A DNA stretch of 64,000 bases from Procambarus clarkii (lineage: Eukaryota > Arthropoda > Malacostraca > Decapoda > Cambaridae), in contig NC_091198.1 in the NCBI RefSeq assembly GCF_040958095.1, positions 34,562,689 to 34,626,688 on the forward strand. Direction: 5' to 3'. Both the position numbers and the translations under genes were made by a program. Below are positions 1 through 11,247 of the stretch, piece by piece. The notes below the pieces were generated by a model that saw only the letters and a program-made list of their open reading frames with translations, ran no database searches and was not told where the DNA came from. Each line of letters begins with the position of its first letter. The first letter of the stretch is position 1.

Positions 1-328
1 AGTTTTATCACAGTCAGGGGTCTTCTGTAATAATATCATCGCTACATAATAGCATGAACAAGTATATTTTGGCATTTTTAGGCGATACTGTGGTCACAAG
101 CTGAACAGCAGTGCTGTTAGCTCATGCTGCGTGCGTCAGGCTTGGTTGCTCACTCAATACTGAAGCCAATAACACCTGAGAGTTTGGCCCACGATTTTTT
201 TTTTAAAATGGCGTCTGTTTACAAGAGCCCTGATGAAGGTGTGGTGAACCCCGTGTATCCGCGGGCCGTTTAAATCTTGCGTAGTACTCCAACACATCAT
301 ATGACGTGATGCGCACTTTAAGGGTTAA
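1..328 (-). mobile_element. piggyBac-like non-autonomous element, copy 1, cut by window start
   Basis: The reverse complement of this stretch matches the left part of the elements at 6859..8455 and 60711..61996. Shared landmarks are 'cagggttcacatc', an A/T run before 'tcgtgggcaacat', and 'agaagacccctgactgtga'. The outer end at 325..328 is TTAA, and the element end reads CCCTTAAAGTGCGC on the minus strand. A TTAA target followed by CCC is the piggyBac superfamily hallmark. No transposase reading frame is visible in any copy, so I read these as non-autonomous elements. Confidence 0.8.
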
Positions 329-1132
329 AGATAATACAGGGTACAAAACAATCAAATGTGCCCATAGTAGGAAAACAGCATGTAAAGGATTTGGGAATAA
401 TGATGTCTGACGACCTAACGTTTAGGGAGCACAACCAAGCAAATATTGCATCAGCCAGAAAAATGATCGGATGGAATACGAGAACTTTTAAATCCAGGGA
501 TCCCATCACAATGGTTGTACTCTTCAAATCACTTGTGTTGTCCCGTCTTGAGTACTGCTCAGTACTCACTTTCCCCTTCAGAGCAGGAGAGATTGCTGAA
601 ATAGAAGGAATAGAGAATATATACGGCACGCATAGACGCGATAAAGCACCTAAATTATTGGGATCGTCTCAAAGGCCTCCGAATGTACTCACTAGAAAGA
701 AGACGAGAGATATCAAATAATATACACGTGGAAGATACTGGAGGGCCAAGTACCTAATCTACACAGTAAAATAACAACGTACTGGAGTGAACGATATGGA
801 AGAAAATGCAGAATAGAACCAGTGAAGAGCAGGGTGTGCCATATTCACAATCAGAGAACACTGTATAAACATCAGAGGTTCATGGTTGTTCAACACCCTC
901 CCAGCAAGCATAAGAAATATTGCCGGAACAACCGTGGACATCTTCAAGAGGAAACTAGATTGTTTCCTCCAAGGAGTGCCAGACCAACCGGGCTGTGGTG
1001 GGTATGTGGGCCTGCGGGCCACTACAAGCAACAGACTAGTGGACCAAACTCTCACAAGTCAAGCTTGGCCTCGGGCCGGGCTTGGGGAAGTAGAAGAACT
1101 CCCAGAACCCCATCAACCAGGTATCATACCAA
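329..1132 (+). pseudogene. CR1-like LINE fragment, 3' part of ORF2
   Basis: The translation in broken frames matches the C-terminal quarter of the reverse transcriptase protein at 51896..54424. Shared blocks include KQHVKDLGI, SDDLTFREHNQANI, FKSLVLSRLEYCSVLT, FRAGEIAEI and, near the end, ATIRNIAGTT and GCGGYVGLR. The RT catalytic core is absent, so the copy is 5'-truncated. Frameshifts lie near 720 and 880. It ends with the family's 3' terminus 'gaactcccagaacccc'. The piggyBac-like element at 1..328 lies directly against its left end. Confidence 0.85.
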
Positions 1133-2048
1133 CATCCTGCGAAAGGGCAGGGGCAAACAAACATGCATTGAGATGCTCAAATTCTTCCCCAGAAAAACAT
1201 GCAATGCCATCTGAGCTTCCCTCCACCCAAGCTAGTGGGACAGACAGAACATGTGCCAAGCCTCCAATGAGAAGAGCAGGCAGTCTGCTAACCAGGATGA
1301 CTCTGGAATTTCATAACGAACCCAGTACAGACACGAAAATCCATACACAAGGGAACCAGGATCCATCACGAAACCATAATCCGGGTTGCGCAGTAGGTAA
1401 GCCGCAAAAGCTTCCCGCACCACATGTGACGGGACGCAGGAAGCCGAAAACCTCCTGAAGGATGGGACCTAGGAACCCACGGGATCACGGAACCGAACCC
1501 CGGGGAGGGGTAGATGCCAAATCCAATTCGTACAAGGAGGGAGAAAGAGAACGCCCTCTCCTTGTAATACCAAGCCCTGCTCTGAGGATACAAAAACCCA
1601 GACGAGGGTCCAATGGGACCCAAGATCCCCCAAGTCAACCCCTCCTCCGCCTCGGGAACCTCACCCCGAGGTCCCACTCTGTCCTCTAAACCCTCTTGCC
1701 TCTAAAGAAAAGGCAGGATCAGCCGTAAAAGCAGGAACGAAGGGGGCCCACTGGTCAGACCCAGAAGCTCCGGCTAGAGGACTTGGCTTGAATGCCTCCA
1801 CCGCCACCCCGGAAGGGGGACTTCCCCGACACTGCTCAAGTCTCAACACCAACTGAACCCTGCCCCGAATCCGAAACCCTCAGACATTTCGGAACTGTAA
1901 GCAGGGGGGGGGGAGTGGAAGAGAACCGGATGAACCACCAAAGGGAAAGGGCAAGGAGGGGCGGACAGAACCAAAGTCGACACAACCCCTGCCCCCAAAT
2001 CCGGGTCCCTATAGCCAAAACGGGGCAGTCTTGAGGCATCTGGGGAGG
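1133..2048. other. GC-rich sequence, probably a decayed repeat, unidentified
   Basis: This stretch is much richer in G+C than the rest of the window and continues in style beyond the SINE at 2049..2298. Minus-strand reading shows short open stretches in different frames, for example 1232..1423 and 1366..1677, but no domain I recognise. A 5'-truncated LTR or DIRS-type element is possible, but no terminal repeats, polymerase motif or zinc knuckle supports it. Confidence 0.35.
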
Positions 2049-2298
2049 TTATCTTGAGGTTATTTTGAAATGATTTCGGGGCTTTAGTGTCCCCGCGGCC
2101 CGGTCCTCAACCAGGCTTCCACCCCCAGGAAGCAGCCCGTGACAGCTGACTAACACCCAGGTACCTATTTTACTGCTAGGTAACAGGGGCATAGGGTGAA
2201 AGAAACTCTGCCTATTGTTTCTCGCCGGCGCCTGGGATTGAACCCAGGACCACAAGATCACAAGTTCAGTGTGCTGTCCGCTCGGCCGACCGGCTCCC
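2049..2298 (-). mobile_element. tRNA-derived SINE, full-length copy
   Basis: On the minus strand it begins GGGAGCCGGTCGGCCGAGCG, a tRNA-like head with an A-box-like stretch (GGTCGGCCGAGCGG), and has a B box in GGTTCAATCCC about 45 bases later. The tRNA-unrelated body carries 'ctgttacctagcagtaaaat' and 'ggaccgggccgcggggac', and the tail is 'aagataacctcaagataacc'-like. The same family occurs at 4097..4236, 8986..9233 and, more diverged, 49463..49735. It is transcribed by RNA polymerase III and mobilised by LINE proteins in known SINE systems. It interrupts the GC-rich block on both sides. Confidence 0.93.
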
Positions 2299-3607
2299 GA
2301 ACCTATCGCATTGCAGCAACCTAAACCAAGCAGGCAATGCCTCTGCTGCCAGCACCCTCATATCATGTTCAATAGCTTAGGTGAACTCGAACATGTACAA
2401 AGAACAAACATTGCACGACTCCGGGTCAAAAGAATCACCGACCCGACAGGCAGCATGGCAGAGGCACAACCGGTGATTGTCACCCTGAGACAAAAGAACA
2501 GAGCAACCATCAACCTCACATGAAGTGAGAGAGGAGTCAAGTCACATCCATCGTACCACAGAGCCCCCACGGGGTTTCCCAGGGCCCTTAGCCTTGATAC
2601 CACACTAAGGTAAGCCCAGGCAGGGTTCTGTGACCCGGCACCCAAAACTACTGAGCAAACTTTTAAAGCTGAACCCCCGGGACGTTTCCACTTACTGAGG
2701 CCTAGCAGGGGATACCACCAAGAACACACACACACATCTATAGAAAGACCCGAATTATAGATAGGGGGCAACCAACCAAAGGTAGACACCCCCCACCAGG
2801 CAGGAAAACAAAAACAACAGAAAAACCTCCCGCAAGAGGACAATGTACACAGGTGGAACAGAGCTGGCCACTATAATACATGATAACTAGCTGTGCAGTA
2901 CCCTGCGTCCCTACCAGTGACGAAAACCACCACCTACCCAAAGGCAAACAAGGGCAACAAACACCCCAGCTGACTCCAAGGGCGGCCAAGTACCGAGCAG
3001 TAAAAGACAAAGCGGATGTAGACTCCAAGGTGACTTGTGGAAGGTGGCCCTAAGCCCCAAGGGCAGTACTTACAGGGCACCTAGGGAAGGAAACCCTAGG
3101 TGCATGCAGCCCGAGTACCGTATAATATTACTCCTGGCTCACACATCACCTGTAGTAACAGACCACACCACAAGGCACAATAACTGGAATTAAAACAGGA
3201 GCCAGAGGCATATGACCTGCCAGTATCACATCAGCCAAGAACTGCCGGTTGGATCGCCAGCGTGAGGGTCTGGGGCTCCCCCTTCTCCCTCCCGGGGAAG
3301 GGGGGAGTTGCACAGACAGCGGCACAGCAACGTGAGCATGATGTGACATCACGCTCGTTTGCTAATTTTCGTTAGGGGAGTTCTGTCCACTCGTTCGGCT
3401 TTCAGTAGCAATATTCTAACCAGAATAGGGGTTTTGGGGCAACTATCTTTCTGGGTGCCAGACCTGGTCGATGGCACACATAAGCATACTCCCAACCACT
3501 CAGGGGTTTCTATAGGCCATGCTCCTCGTGCCTCTCTGAGGGAGCCAGGTTCTGGCTCGTGGTCCCCGGTAGGCAAGAACTCCATGCACTTTGATGCCTA
3601 AAGCTAA
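2299..3607. other. GC-rich sequence, probably a decayed repeat, unidentified
   Basis: This continues the GC-rich block left of the SINE. The minus strand has a 161-codon open stretch at 2358..2843 rich in Cys, Trp and Leu, with no recognisable family motif. I do not call it a gene. The last part, 3350..3607, changes character just before the Tigger element. No tRNA, rRNA or conserved domain is visible. Confidence 0.35.
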
Positions 3608-3890
3608 TACAGTGGAACCCCAAGTTACGAGCATCCCTGTTTACGAGTTTTTCAAGTTATGAGCTCGATTTGTTCGGAAAATTTGTATCGAATACGAGCA
3701 TTGCAATGGGTAATGAGTTTGTTGATACACGTACGGGCCAACCTAGTGTGTGGTGGCACGGCGATAACGCCTCAGTTTACCAGTTCCTCACGCCCAGTGA
3801 CTATCCCACCTGAATTCTTCACAAGGATTTACAATTTTTTGTCGGATATTTGGCCATTTGACCATAAAAGTTGTTTTAATATATCTCGCA

Positions 3891-5710
3891 ATGGGTCTCA
3901 AGAAAGCCAGTGGTAAGGTTCAAGCCAAGAAATTGCATGTGAGGATGACAATAGAGGAAAAACAAGAGATCATTCGGAAGCATGAAAATGGTACGCGTGT
4001 TGTTGAACTTTGTAGGCAGTACAACAAATCCACATCAATGATATGCACTATACTTGCAAGAAAAAGGACATTATGAGTGCTAAAGTGGCAAAAGGCGTTA
4101 TCTTCAGGTTATCTCGAGATGATTTCGGGGCTTTTAGTGTCCCCGCGGCCCGGTCCTCGACCAGGCCTCCACCCCCAGGAAGCAGCCCGTGACAGCTAAC
4201 TAACACCCAGGTACCTATTTTACTGCTAGGTAACAGCATATCAACAATCACAAAACAAAGACCACAAATACTTTAGGATGTGGAAAAGTTGTTATTAATT
4301 TGGATACACAACAAGGAGTTAGCAGGTGATAGTGTTTCAGAGGCCATCATTTGTGAGAAGGCCAGGGTATAGCACGAAGATCTTGTAACCCCTGGAACGA
4401 GTGCAGATATGATAGACTTTAAGGCAAGTAGGGGATGGCTTGACAAATTTAAAAAAAGGAGTGGTATTCATAGTGTTGTGAGGCATGGGGAGGCTGCCAG
4501 CTCAGACAAACCAGCAGCTGAAAGATTTATTGAAGAATTTAGAGTATGTAGAGGCTGAGGGATACCTACCGCAACTAGTTTAATTGTGATGAGACAGGAC
4601 AGTTCTGGAAAAGATTGCCTAAGAAGAAATACATTACCAAGGAGGAAAAATCATTGCCCAGACACAAGCCTATGAAAGATAGGTTTACGCTTGTGCTGTG
4701 TGGAAATGCGAGTGGCGATTTGAAAATTAAACCCCTGCTTGTGTATCATTCTGAAAATCCAAGGGTTTTCAAAAAGTATGGTGTACAGAAAAACCAAATG
4801 TGTGTGATGTGGAGGGCTAATAATAAGTCATGGGTGACTAGGATTATTTTTTACGGAGTGGGTGAATGATGTGGTCTGTCCTGCCATACAAAAATATCTG
4901 CAAGAGAAAAATTTGCCACTCAAGGCCCTGCTTCTCCTCGACAATGCTCCTGCTAGTCCTCCAGGCTTGGAAGATGCATTGTTGAACAGATACAGTAATT
5001 TTCTCACAGTAAAGTTCCTTCCTCTTAATACCACTCCCGTATTTAAGCCTATGGACCAGAAAATCATAGTGAATTTTAAGAAACTTTATGAAAGGGCACT
5101 TTTCTGGAAATGTTTTGAAGTAACTGAAGCCACAAACCTCACCCTCAAAGAGTTCTGGAAACACCATTTTAACATTTGTAGTGCTTTAAAACTTGTTGAC
5201 AAAGCCTGGCAAGAAGTGACTCAAAGAACCCTGATCTCTGGCAGGAGAAATTTGTGGCCTAAATGTGTGTCAGAACTAGACTTTGAGGGGTTTGAGCCTG
5301 TAAATGAAGTGCCCACTGTTGAGGAAATTGTTACTCTGGGCCGGAAAATGGGCTTGGAATTGGATGGTGCTGATGTGGAGGAGTTGGTGGAAGAACACAA
5401 CGAAGAACTGACCACCAAAGAATTCCAAGCCCTTTAAAAGGAGCAGCAACAAGAGGCAGCCGAGGATATTTCTCCAGTGGAGGAGGATGAGGCAGAAGAG
5501 GATGTCCCTTTTGCAACCATTAGAAATGGGTGTCAGATGTGGGAAGAAATGCAAACTTTTATTGAAACGACTCACTCAAAGAAAGCTGTAGTAAGCCGTT
5601 GCATTAATCTTTTCAATGACAACGTGATGCCGCACTACAGACAAATGTTGCGAAGAAGGGAAAAACAATCTTCAATGGATCGTTTCGTTGTGAGAAAAAT
5701 CAAGAAGTGA
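3891..5710 (+). pseudogene. Tigger transposase, interrupted
   Basis: A CENP-B/pogo-type DDE transposase. The first exon-like stretch, from ATG 3891, has the N-terminal helix-turn-helix (MTIEEKQEIIRKHENG, then STSMICTILARK). A SINE fragment interrupts it after 4076. A second CENP-B-type region follows around 4420..4560, then the DDE core: first acidic residue in FNCDETGQFW near 4589, second in LLLLDNAPASP near 4940, third in KPMDQKII near 5055. The C-terminus is acidic and ends at 5710. Breaks include stops near 4558 and 4578, a frame change near 4860 and a TAA at 5435..5437. Function as a nuclease-integrase acting on the element's own ends is known for the family; this copy cannot make it. 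Confidence 0.9.
4097..4236 (-). mobile_element. SINE fragment lacking the tRNA head
   Basis: It matches the body and 3' tail of the SINE at 2049..2298 ('gtgacagct', 'ctaacacccaggtacctatt', 'ggtcctcgaccaggcc'), but the tRNA-like head is missing. It is therefore a 5'-truncated insertion, and it splits the Tigger transposase frame between the first helix-turn-helix and the rest. Confidence 0.9.
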
Positions 5711-6184
5711 GCCACAACCAGGACCTAGTGGTAGGCAGGCAAAACATGCCAGAGAGTGCACTCCAGAAAAATCTTCACTGCCTGATGTTATAATGGAAGG
5801 GGACTCCCCTTCCAAACAGTAACACCTCTCCTCCCCATCTTCCATATGCCAACAGCAGTCATCAGCAAGGGTAAGTAATAACTTGAACATACTTTTGTAG
5901 TGTAGATTTTGATGAATTGGGTATAAAATTTAGTTTGAAGTGAGGTTTTTGGGAAGTCAGGAACAGATTAATTCATTTTCCATTATTTCTTATGGGGAAA
6001 TTAGCTTCGGTTTACAAGTTTTCGGGTTACGAGCTGTCTCCAGGAATGGATTAAACTCTTAAACCGAAGTACCCTGTAGTTACATATCAGCCTGAATAGC
6101 TCCGGGGAGCCCTGTCGGCTCCCCCCAACCCCCAGAAAAACAGTAACTGCCTACATTGCTAATGCATGCGACAATACAACTAAC

Positions 6185-6385
6185 CTGCAGCAAAGGCTTT
6201 TTCACTGCCAGTAAGAATAACGGCAGCAATACTGGGGTCACTTTCCAGATCTGTCAATGCCTGCTGGACTTCATTCATAAGCGGCGCACACAGAGCATTC
6301 AAGGCTTTCGGACGATTCAGTATAATCAAGCCAACACATCCAGCCTCTCCTTTCTTCTCAACCAGGATGTGTTCATACACAGGAG
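6185..6385 (-). CDS. ECHS1: Short-chain enoyl-CoA hydratase, internal exon
   Basis: On the minus strand a polypyrimidine-rich acceptor (tttccttggcag) precedes 201 coding bases, followed by the donor GTTAGT. Both junctions fall after the first base of a codon (phase 1). The 67 residues contain [29 protein letters not shown] and the EEDP-like stretch typical of the N-terminal crotonase fold of mitochondrial ECHS1. That enzyme hydrates 2-enoyl-CoA in fatty-acid and branched-chain amino-acid oxidation. In known ECHS1 proteins AFAAG is followed by ADIKEM, whose backbone forms part of the oxyanion hole; here the exon ends at the Gly codon, so that motif lies in the next exon. The presequence exon (to the right) and later exons (to the left) are not seen in the window, so the introns exceed 6 kb downstream. 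The frame is intact. Confidence 0.93.
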
Positions 6386-6499
6386 CTGCCAAGGAAACAA
6401 CACACCTAAGAATTATACTTGGAGAAAATATTATGTACAGTAAAAAATTAAAATAATAATATTTTATTTATATACCACTCGCCCAGCAAATGTGATATG
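6386..6499. other. ECHS1 intron, upstream side
   Basis: AT-rich sequence upstream (minus sense) of the ECHS1 exon, holding its acceptor tract. Nothing else is recognisable. Confidence 0.5.
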
Positions 6500-6854
6500 T
6501 TGGGTGAGTTGGTAGCACAAAACAGTGTGACTTAGAAGCACAAGGTGGGATACTATAGAGATGAAATTAGGTACTTTGTAGTTCTACTTTTGAATAAAGT
6601 ATAGCTTGGACAATTGTTTAATTCATTAGGGAGTATGTTCGATATATTGGCCCATTTATTTGCGCAACGTGTTTACATAGATTTGGTCTGACTCTGGGAA
6701 TATCGCAGATATTTATTTCTGGTATGATACTAATGGGATCTATTACATCTATCAAGGCTAAGTTTCAAAATTGGATTAGAACTTAGGAATAAGGCTTTGA
6801 AAGTGTAAATAGCACAAGAGAATGTATTAGGTGTATGGTCATCATGTTTAGGGA
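6500..6854 (-). pseudogene. LINE-B-type 3' fragment, decayed
   Basis: The segment around 6555..6840 follows the LINE-B copy at 13590..13860, with 'gatgaaattaggtacttt', 'attcattagggagt', 'gatatttatttctggt' and 'cacaagagaatg' in the same order. It encodes, on the minus strand, the C-terminal region around N-x-x-D-I-P-R of the ORF2 protein. It is more diverged than the other LINE-B copies. It lies in an ECHS1 intron and is cut on the right by the piggyBac-like element. Confidence 0.7.
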
Positions 6855-6858
6855 TTAA

Positions 6859-8455
6859 CCCCTAAACTGTGCAAAACTGCATATGAAGTTTTGAGAAACT
6901 GACGCAAAAGTGCACATTACTGCATATGCAGTTTTGGAGTACAGTACTACGCAAGATTTAAACGGCTCGCGAATACACAGGGTTCACATCACCTTCCTCA
7001 GAGCTCTTGTAAACAGACAACATTTAAAAAAAAAAATCGTGGGCAACATTCCCAGGTGTGAGGGGCCTCAGTACTGAATGAGCCACCAAGGCTCATGCAC
7101 ACAACATGAGCTCAAAGCACTGCTGTTAAGCTTGTGACCACAGCATTGCCTAAAAGTGCCAAAAATATATGAAACTGGTATTACTTAGTGATGATGATAT
7201 TACAGAAGACCCTTGACTGTGATATAAATGACCAGGATTCTGATAATAGCAGGATTGTTGTGATAATTTATGCTGTGCTGTGGGAGGAGTAATGTTGAGC
7301 GGGAGGGCTATAGCGTAGTCTGCCGAATCTGTGTGGCTACCTGTTGCTGTCAGCACTTACTATACCAGCTTAGTGGTTCGCTATGGTGAGCAAAACATGC
7401 AGATACTTATATATAACGTCTGTATATAGTGAATAAAAGCAAAAACAGTATGGGGGAGGAGAATGTCAGCGAATCAGGTGAGGTGAGGGAGGGAGTGGCA
7501 GCCAGGGGCCGCCACTCCCTGGCTGGCTGGTGTGCCGGCCACTCCTTGCTGCTTTTTGATTCAGCATACCAACTTAGTGGTTCGTTATGGTGAACATAAA
7601 TGTAGATACTTATATATTACGTGTATATATATAATGTAATAACAGCAAAAGAAGTGTTGGGAGAAGCCATTTTGGTGAGGGAGGTGACATCTTCCTGACT
7701 TGTCATGCTGTGTAAGGGTGGCAACTATGCTCTTTGTTCACTATGCCAGCTTAGATGAACAGTTATGGTGAACAAAACATGTAGATACTTATATATAACA
7801 TCTGTATGTAGTGAATAAAAGCAAAAACAGTATAGTGGGAGCAGGATGTTGGCAAGTGAGGAGTTTTTGAGGGAGGGAGTGGTAGCGAGTGGCTGGCTGG
7901 CTGGTGTGTGGTGGCCACTCCTCGTTGCTTTTTGACTCACAATATCAACTTGGTGGTTTATGTTGAACAAAACATGCAGATATTTATATATAACCTGTGT
8001 ATTTAGTGTAGTAACTGCAAAAGTATTTGTTTATTGTTTTATAAACATAATAATTGAATCAATAATACGCACAGCATAATTTTGAGTACAGCGATGATTC
8101 ACACTTTTTATTACGTATATAAATATATCACACTACACACTATTGAATAATATTACTGCAAAAACCTAAGAAAAAATCAAAGACATTGAAATAATTAAGT
8201 AATAATATCTTTGTGGCAACTCCCGCCTGACAGCTGTAGCAGAGCAGACTGCCTCCGACGCTTGCTCGGTCAACGCCGCCTCTTTTTTTTGCCAGACTTC
8301 CCACCCTATTGCGGCCAAAATATGCTACTTACGAGTTTTATATTATTTTTCCTGTGATCAGGGAACACAAATGAACACTTTTATAAGACAAAATCTTTTT
8401 TTTTTTATGCGCCTGTGAGTGTCAAAGCCCAAATAGCCTAGAGCAGCTTAGGGGG
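6859..8455 (+). mobile_element. piggyBac-like non-autonomous element, copy 2, complete
   Basis: It is flanked by TTAA at 6855..6858 and 8456..8459. The left end reads CCCCTAAACTGTGCAAAACT. The right end, inverted, reads CCCCCTAAGCTGCTC. Exact TTAA duplication and CCC-starting inverted ends are diagnostic of piggyBac. The 1.6-kb interior has no transposase frame and holds four diverged copies of a 185-200-bp unit. It lies 470 bp upstream (minus sense) of the ECHS1 exon. Confidence 0.88.
7365..8025 (+). repeat. Four diverged internal tandem units in piggyBac-like copy 2
   Basis: Units start near 7365, 7562, 7740 and 7940. Each contains 'ttatggtgaacaaaacatg-agatacttatatata' followed by 'gt-tgtat-tagtg-a-aa-agcaaaa' and a G-rich 'gggaggag' stretch. 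Spacing is about 180-200 bp. Copy 3 (60711..61996) has fewer units (near 61250 and 61430), so unit number differs between copies. Confidence 0.75.
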
Positions 8456-8459
8456 TTAA

Positions 8460-8892
8460 GGATATCAGGAAAAGTATAACACTCTAGAGATTTGTTGAAT
8501 ATCAGGGCTATGAGTGGTACAAGAGCAGGGGCAGCACTCTCATATATCATAGATTTTATTTCATTAATGTTCCCAGCTTTGGTTTTAAATGATTGAATTA
8601 AGGATATAATGTCTGTCGGGCTGACAGGTAAAAGGAGTAGAGAGTTAGGATAGCTGCCGGCGAGATATGTAGTAACATGTGTCTGGGACTCTGGGATTTT
8701 TCTGTTTTTTAGACCCTAGTTTTTTTATCCTAGATCAAAATGCAAGATTTTGTTTATAACCCTTTTGAAGTATTAGTGGCTTTAGGCATTATACTTTTGT
8801 CCTACCCCATGAATAATAAAATCTTCTGGTATCCAATGTAGAGTATGTACTTTCTGCTTGAATAAAAATTATTATTATTAAAAAAAATTATT
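8460..8892. other. AT-rich sequence, possible old LINE 3' end
   Basis: 'gtattagtggctttaggcatta' near 8774 resembles the LINE-A 3' end, and 'gaataaaaattattattatt' near 8860 could be its tail. The remainder shows nothing I recognise. Confidence 0.4.
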
Positions 8893-8985
8893 TTGTAATT
8901 GCCTTTTTTTCCTACAACCAGCCCTCTTATGCAAACAAGTATAGCCCAGAACTAAACCTCTTATCTAGTATCTATGACAATCATA

Positions 8986-9233
8986 GGGAGCCGGTCGGCC
9001 AAGCGGACAGCACGCTGGACTTGTGATCCTGTGGTCCTGGGTTCGATCCCAGGCGCCGGTGAGAAACAATGGGCAGAGTTTCTTTCATCCTATGTCCCTG
9101 TTACCTAGCAGTAAAATAGGTACCTGGGTGTTAGTCAGCTGTCACGGGCTGCTTCCTGGGGGTGGAGGCCTGGTCGAGGACCGGGCCGCAGGGACACTAA
9201 AAAGCCCCGAAATCATCTCAAGATAACCTCAAG
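8986..9233 (+). mobile_element. tRNA-derived SINE, full-length copy
   Basis: It begins GGGAGCCGGTCGGCCAAGCG. The B box lies in GGTTCGATCCC, the body has 'ctgttacctagcagtaaaat', and the tail is 'aagataacctcaag'. The flank 'atcat' occurs on both sides, and removing the element restores the LINE-A sequence 'gacaatca-cactttaatgatc'. Same family as 2049..2298. Confidence 0.93.
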
Positions 9234-10632
9234 ATCATCACTTTAATGATCAAAATTGCAGATATTTTACAGCACATGATATAAACAATGTATTAACACA
9301 AAATCACAATATGTCTGTAATTAACTTGAATGTAAGATCTCTAAGCAAACACTTTGATGATGATAGTACCTTGATTCAAACTGTTGACAACAAATTCTCT
9401 TTTGATATACTTATTGAAACCCTGGTTAAAAGAGGATACTACTCAGCTCTTTAACATGCCAAGCTACTCAGCAATTCAAAACTGTCGACCAATTCAGAGA
9501 GGTGGTGGTACTGCTCTTTACTACCACCAAGAACTGACATGCTTAAAAGTAATTAGAACTAGAGACTCCTGTGGGGAGTATATCTTTGCAAGTTTCAGAG
9601 TCAAGGGTGCTGAGTCTGTCCTGACTGTGGGAGCAGTCTACAGAATTCCTAACACTGATGTGTCCAAATTCAACTCTACCCTTAGAAATCTAATACTAGA
9701 TAACAGACTGAACAAAATCCACCTAATTATTGCAGGGGATTTTAATATTGACCTCTGCGAGCCTGAAAACCCTCCTGCTGCTAGTTTCCTCAACTGAATG
9801 AATTCCTGCTTCCTCATACCCTTCATCACTAGACCTACTAGAATCACTTATAGTACTGCCTCTGCTCTTGACCACATCTGGACTAACATAACCTCTTCAC
9901 TCACTTCAGGGATAATCATTGATAGGACCACAGATCATTACCCCTCATTTCTCCTAACCAACATTAATAAACCACCTCTAGATACAAGGAAAATAAGCTT
10001 TAAGCTGCACGATGAAACTTCTATAAGCAACTTTATTGCTGCTGCTGATGCTAATATCAACTGGGAAGCTGAATTAGGTGACATAGTGAACATCAACCTA
10101 GCAGTGTAAACATTTCTTCAGAAAACTCTAAACCTTTATAACTTTCACTGTCCAATCTTAACGAAACAAGTTACAAATAAAAGGTTAAACACTCCATGGC
10201 TTACAAAGGGTATACTTAAATCTATTAATAAAAACCATGACCTTGAAAAGAAGTATAGGTTAGGAGTCTTCTCCAAAGAATTTTCAAAGATTTACTCATC
10301 CATGCTGTCTAAAATAATTAGAAGAGCCAAAGTAAAATACTACAAAAATAAATTTACCCGCATTAAGGGCAACATTAAGAAAACATGGAGCACTATCTCC
10401 CAAATATTAAGTTCAAAAAAGATTTTGAATAAAAAACAAATTCTCCTATCCAATGACGATGGTGTGCTTTCGGCCTCAGGCACTGCTATTGAATTCAATA
10501 GGTTCTTTTCATCCATTGGTACATCCCTTGCTCACGATATTCCATCCTCACTCACTAATATTAAAAGACTACCTTACAGGTAACTATCCAGAGTCTCTGT
10601 ACCTAGCTCCCGCTACTTCCTCTGATGTTAAT

Positions 10633-10909
10633 TTTATTTATTTATTTATATACAAAAAGGTACATTGGGTTTGTGAGTATACATAGTATAGTATTTACAA
10701 TCTTGTAAAGCCACTAGTATGCACAGCGTTTCGGGCAGGTCCTTAATCTAACAGATAATTTTAAGTAGGTAAATTCTAGCAGAATTAATAAAATGATAAC
10801 AGATACATTGCAAGAAAAAAATGAGATGAGAGAGATTAGTAAGTACTGTATATTAAAGCACATTGGTATATTAAAGCTCTGATTGATTACATTGATAGCT
10901 TGATTGGTA
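10633..10909 (-). mobile_element. LINE-B 3' fragment inserted in LINE-A, TSD TTAAT
   Basis: It starts with the (TTTA)n tail in reverse, then 'acaaaaaggtacattgggt' and 'gcgtttcgggcaggtcctta', the LINE-B 3' UTR read backwards. TTAAT flanks it at 10628..10632 and 10910..10914. It is only 277 bp, so it is heavily 5'-truncated and non-coding. Confidence 0.9.
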
Positions 10910-11247
10910 TTAATGAGGTAATCCTTTCCCTTAAAATTAAGTCAAGCACCCTTAATGAGATACCATCTCTAATTTACAAAAAAAGCCTCCAGATTTCTAG
11001 CTCCTGCCATTGCATTGCTCTTCAACAAATCACTTGAACTCCAAACCTTTCCGGATAATATTCTGAAAAAAGCGAGAGTAAACCCAGTCCACAAATGTGG
11101 TGATCTCACTGATGTCAACAATCACAGACCTATCTCAATTCTGCCAACCTTGTCAAAAATATTTGAAACGCTAATCTACAAGCAGCTTTACTCATATCTA
11201 GCCAAACACAATATACTTAGCACTTGTCAATATGGTTTCAGACCCAA

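Larger units (their letters stand above)
3610..6075 (+). mobile_element. Tigger (Tc1/mariner-pogo) DNA transposon with TA target duplication
   Basis: The element is bounded by TA dinucleotides at 3608..3609 and 6076..6077. Its ends read CAGTGGAACCCCAAGTTACG and, inverted from the right, CAGGGTACTTCGGTT. Subterminal 'gttacgagc' occurs near both ends. Length is about 2.47 kb, including a 140-bp SINE piece at 4097..4236, which fits a full-length Tigger. Its right end lies about 110 bp from the splice donor of the ECHS1 exon. The transposase is broken, so the copy is dead. Confidence 0.92.

Noticed and set aside
2228..2298. tRNA gene on the minus strand
   Set aside because: Head of a SINE present in several copies with identical body and tail; no intact acceptor stem partner at the 3' end. 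The same applies to 8986..9060 and 63345..63440.
2358..2843. 161-codon minus-strand gene
   Set aside because: No domain, unusual composition, inside a GC-rich probable repeat interrupted by a SINE.
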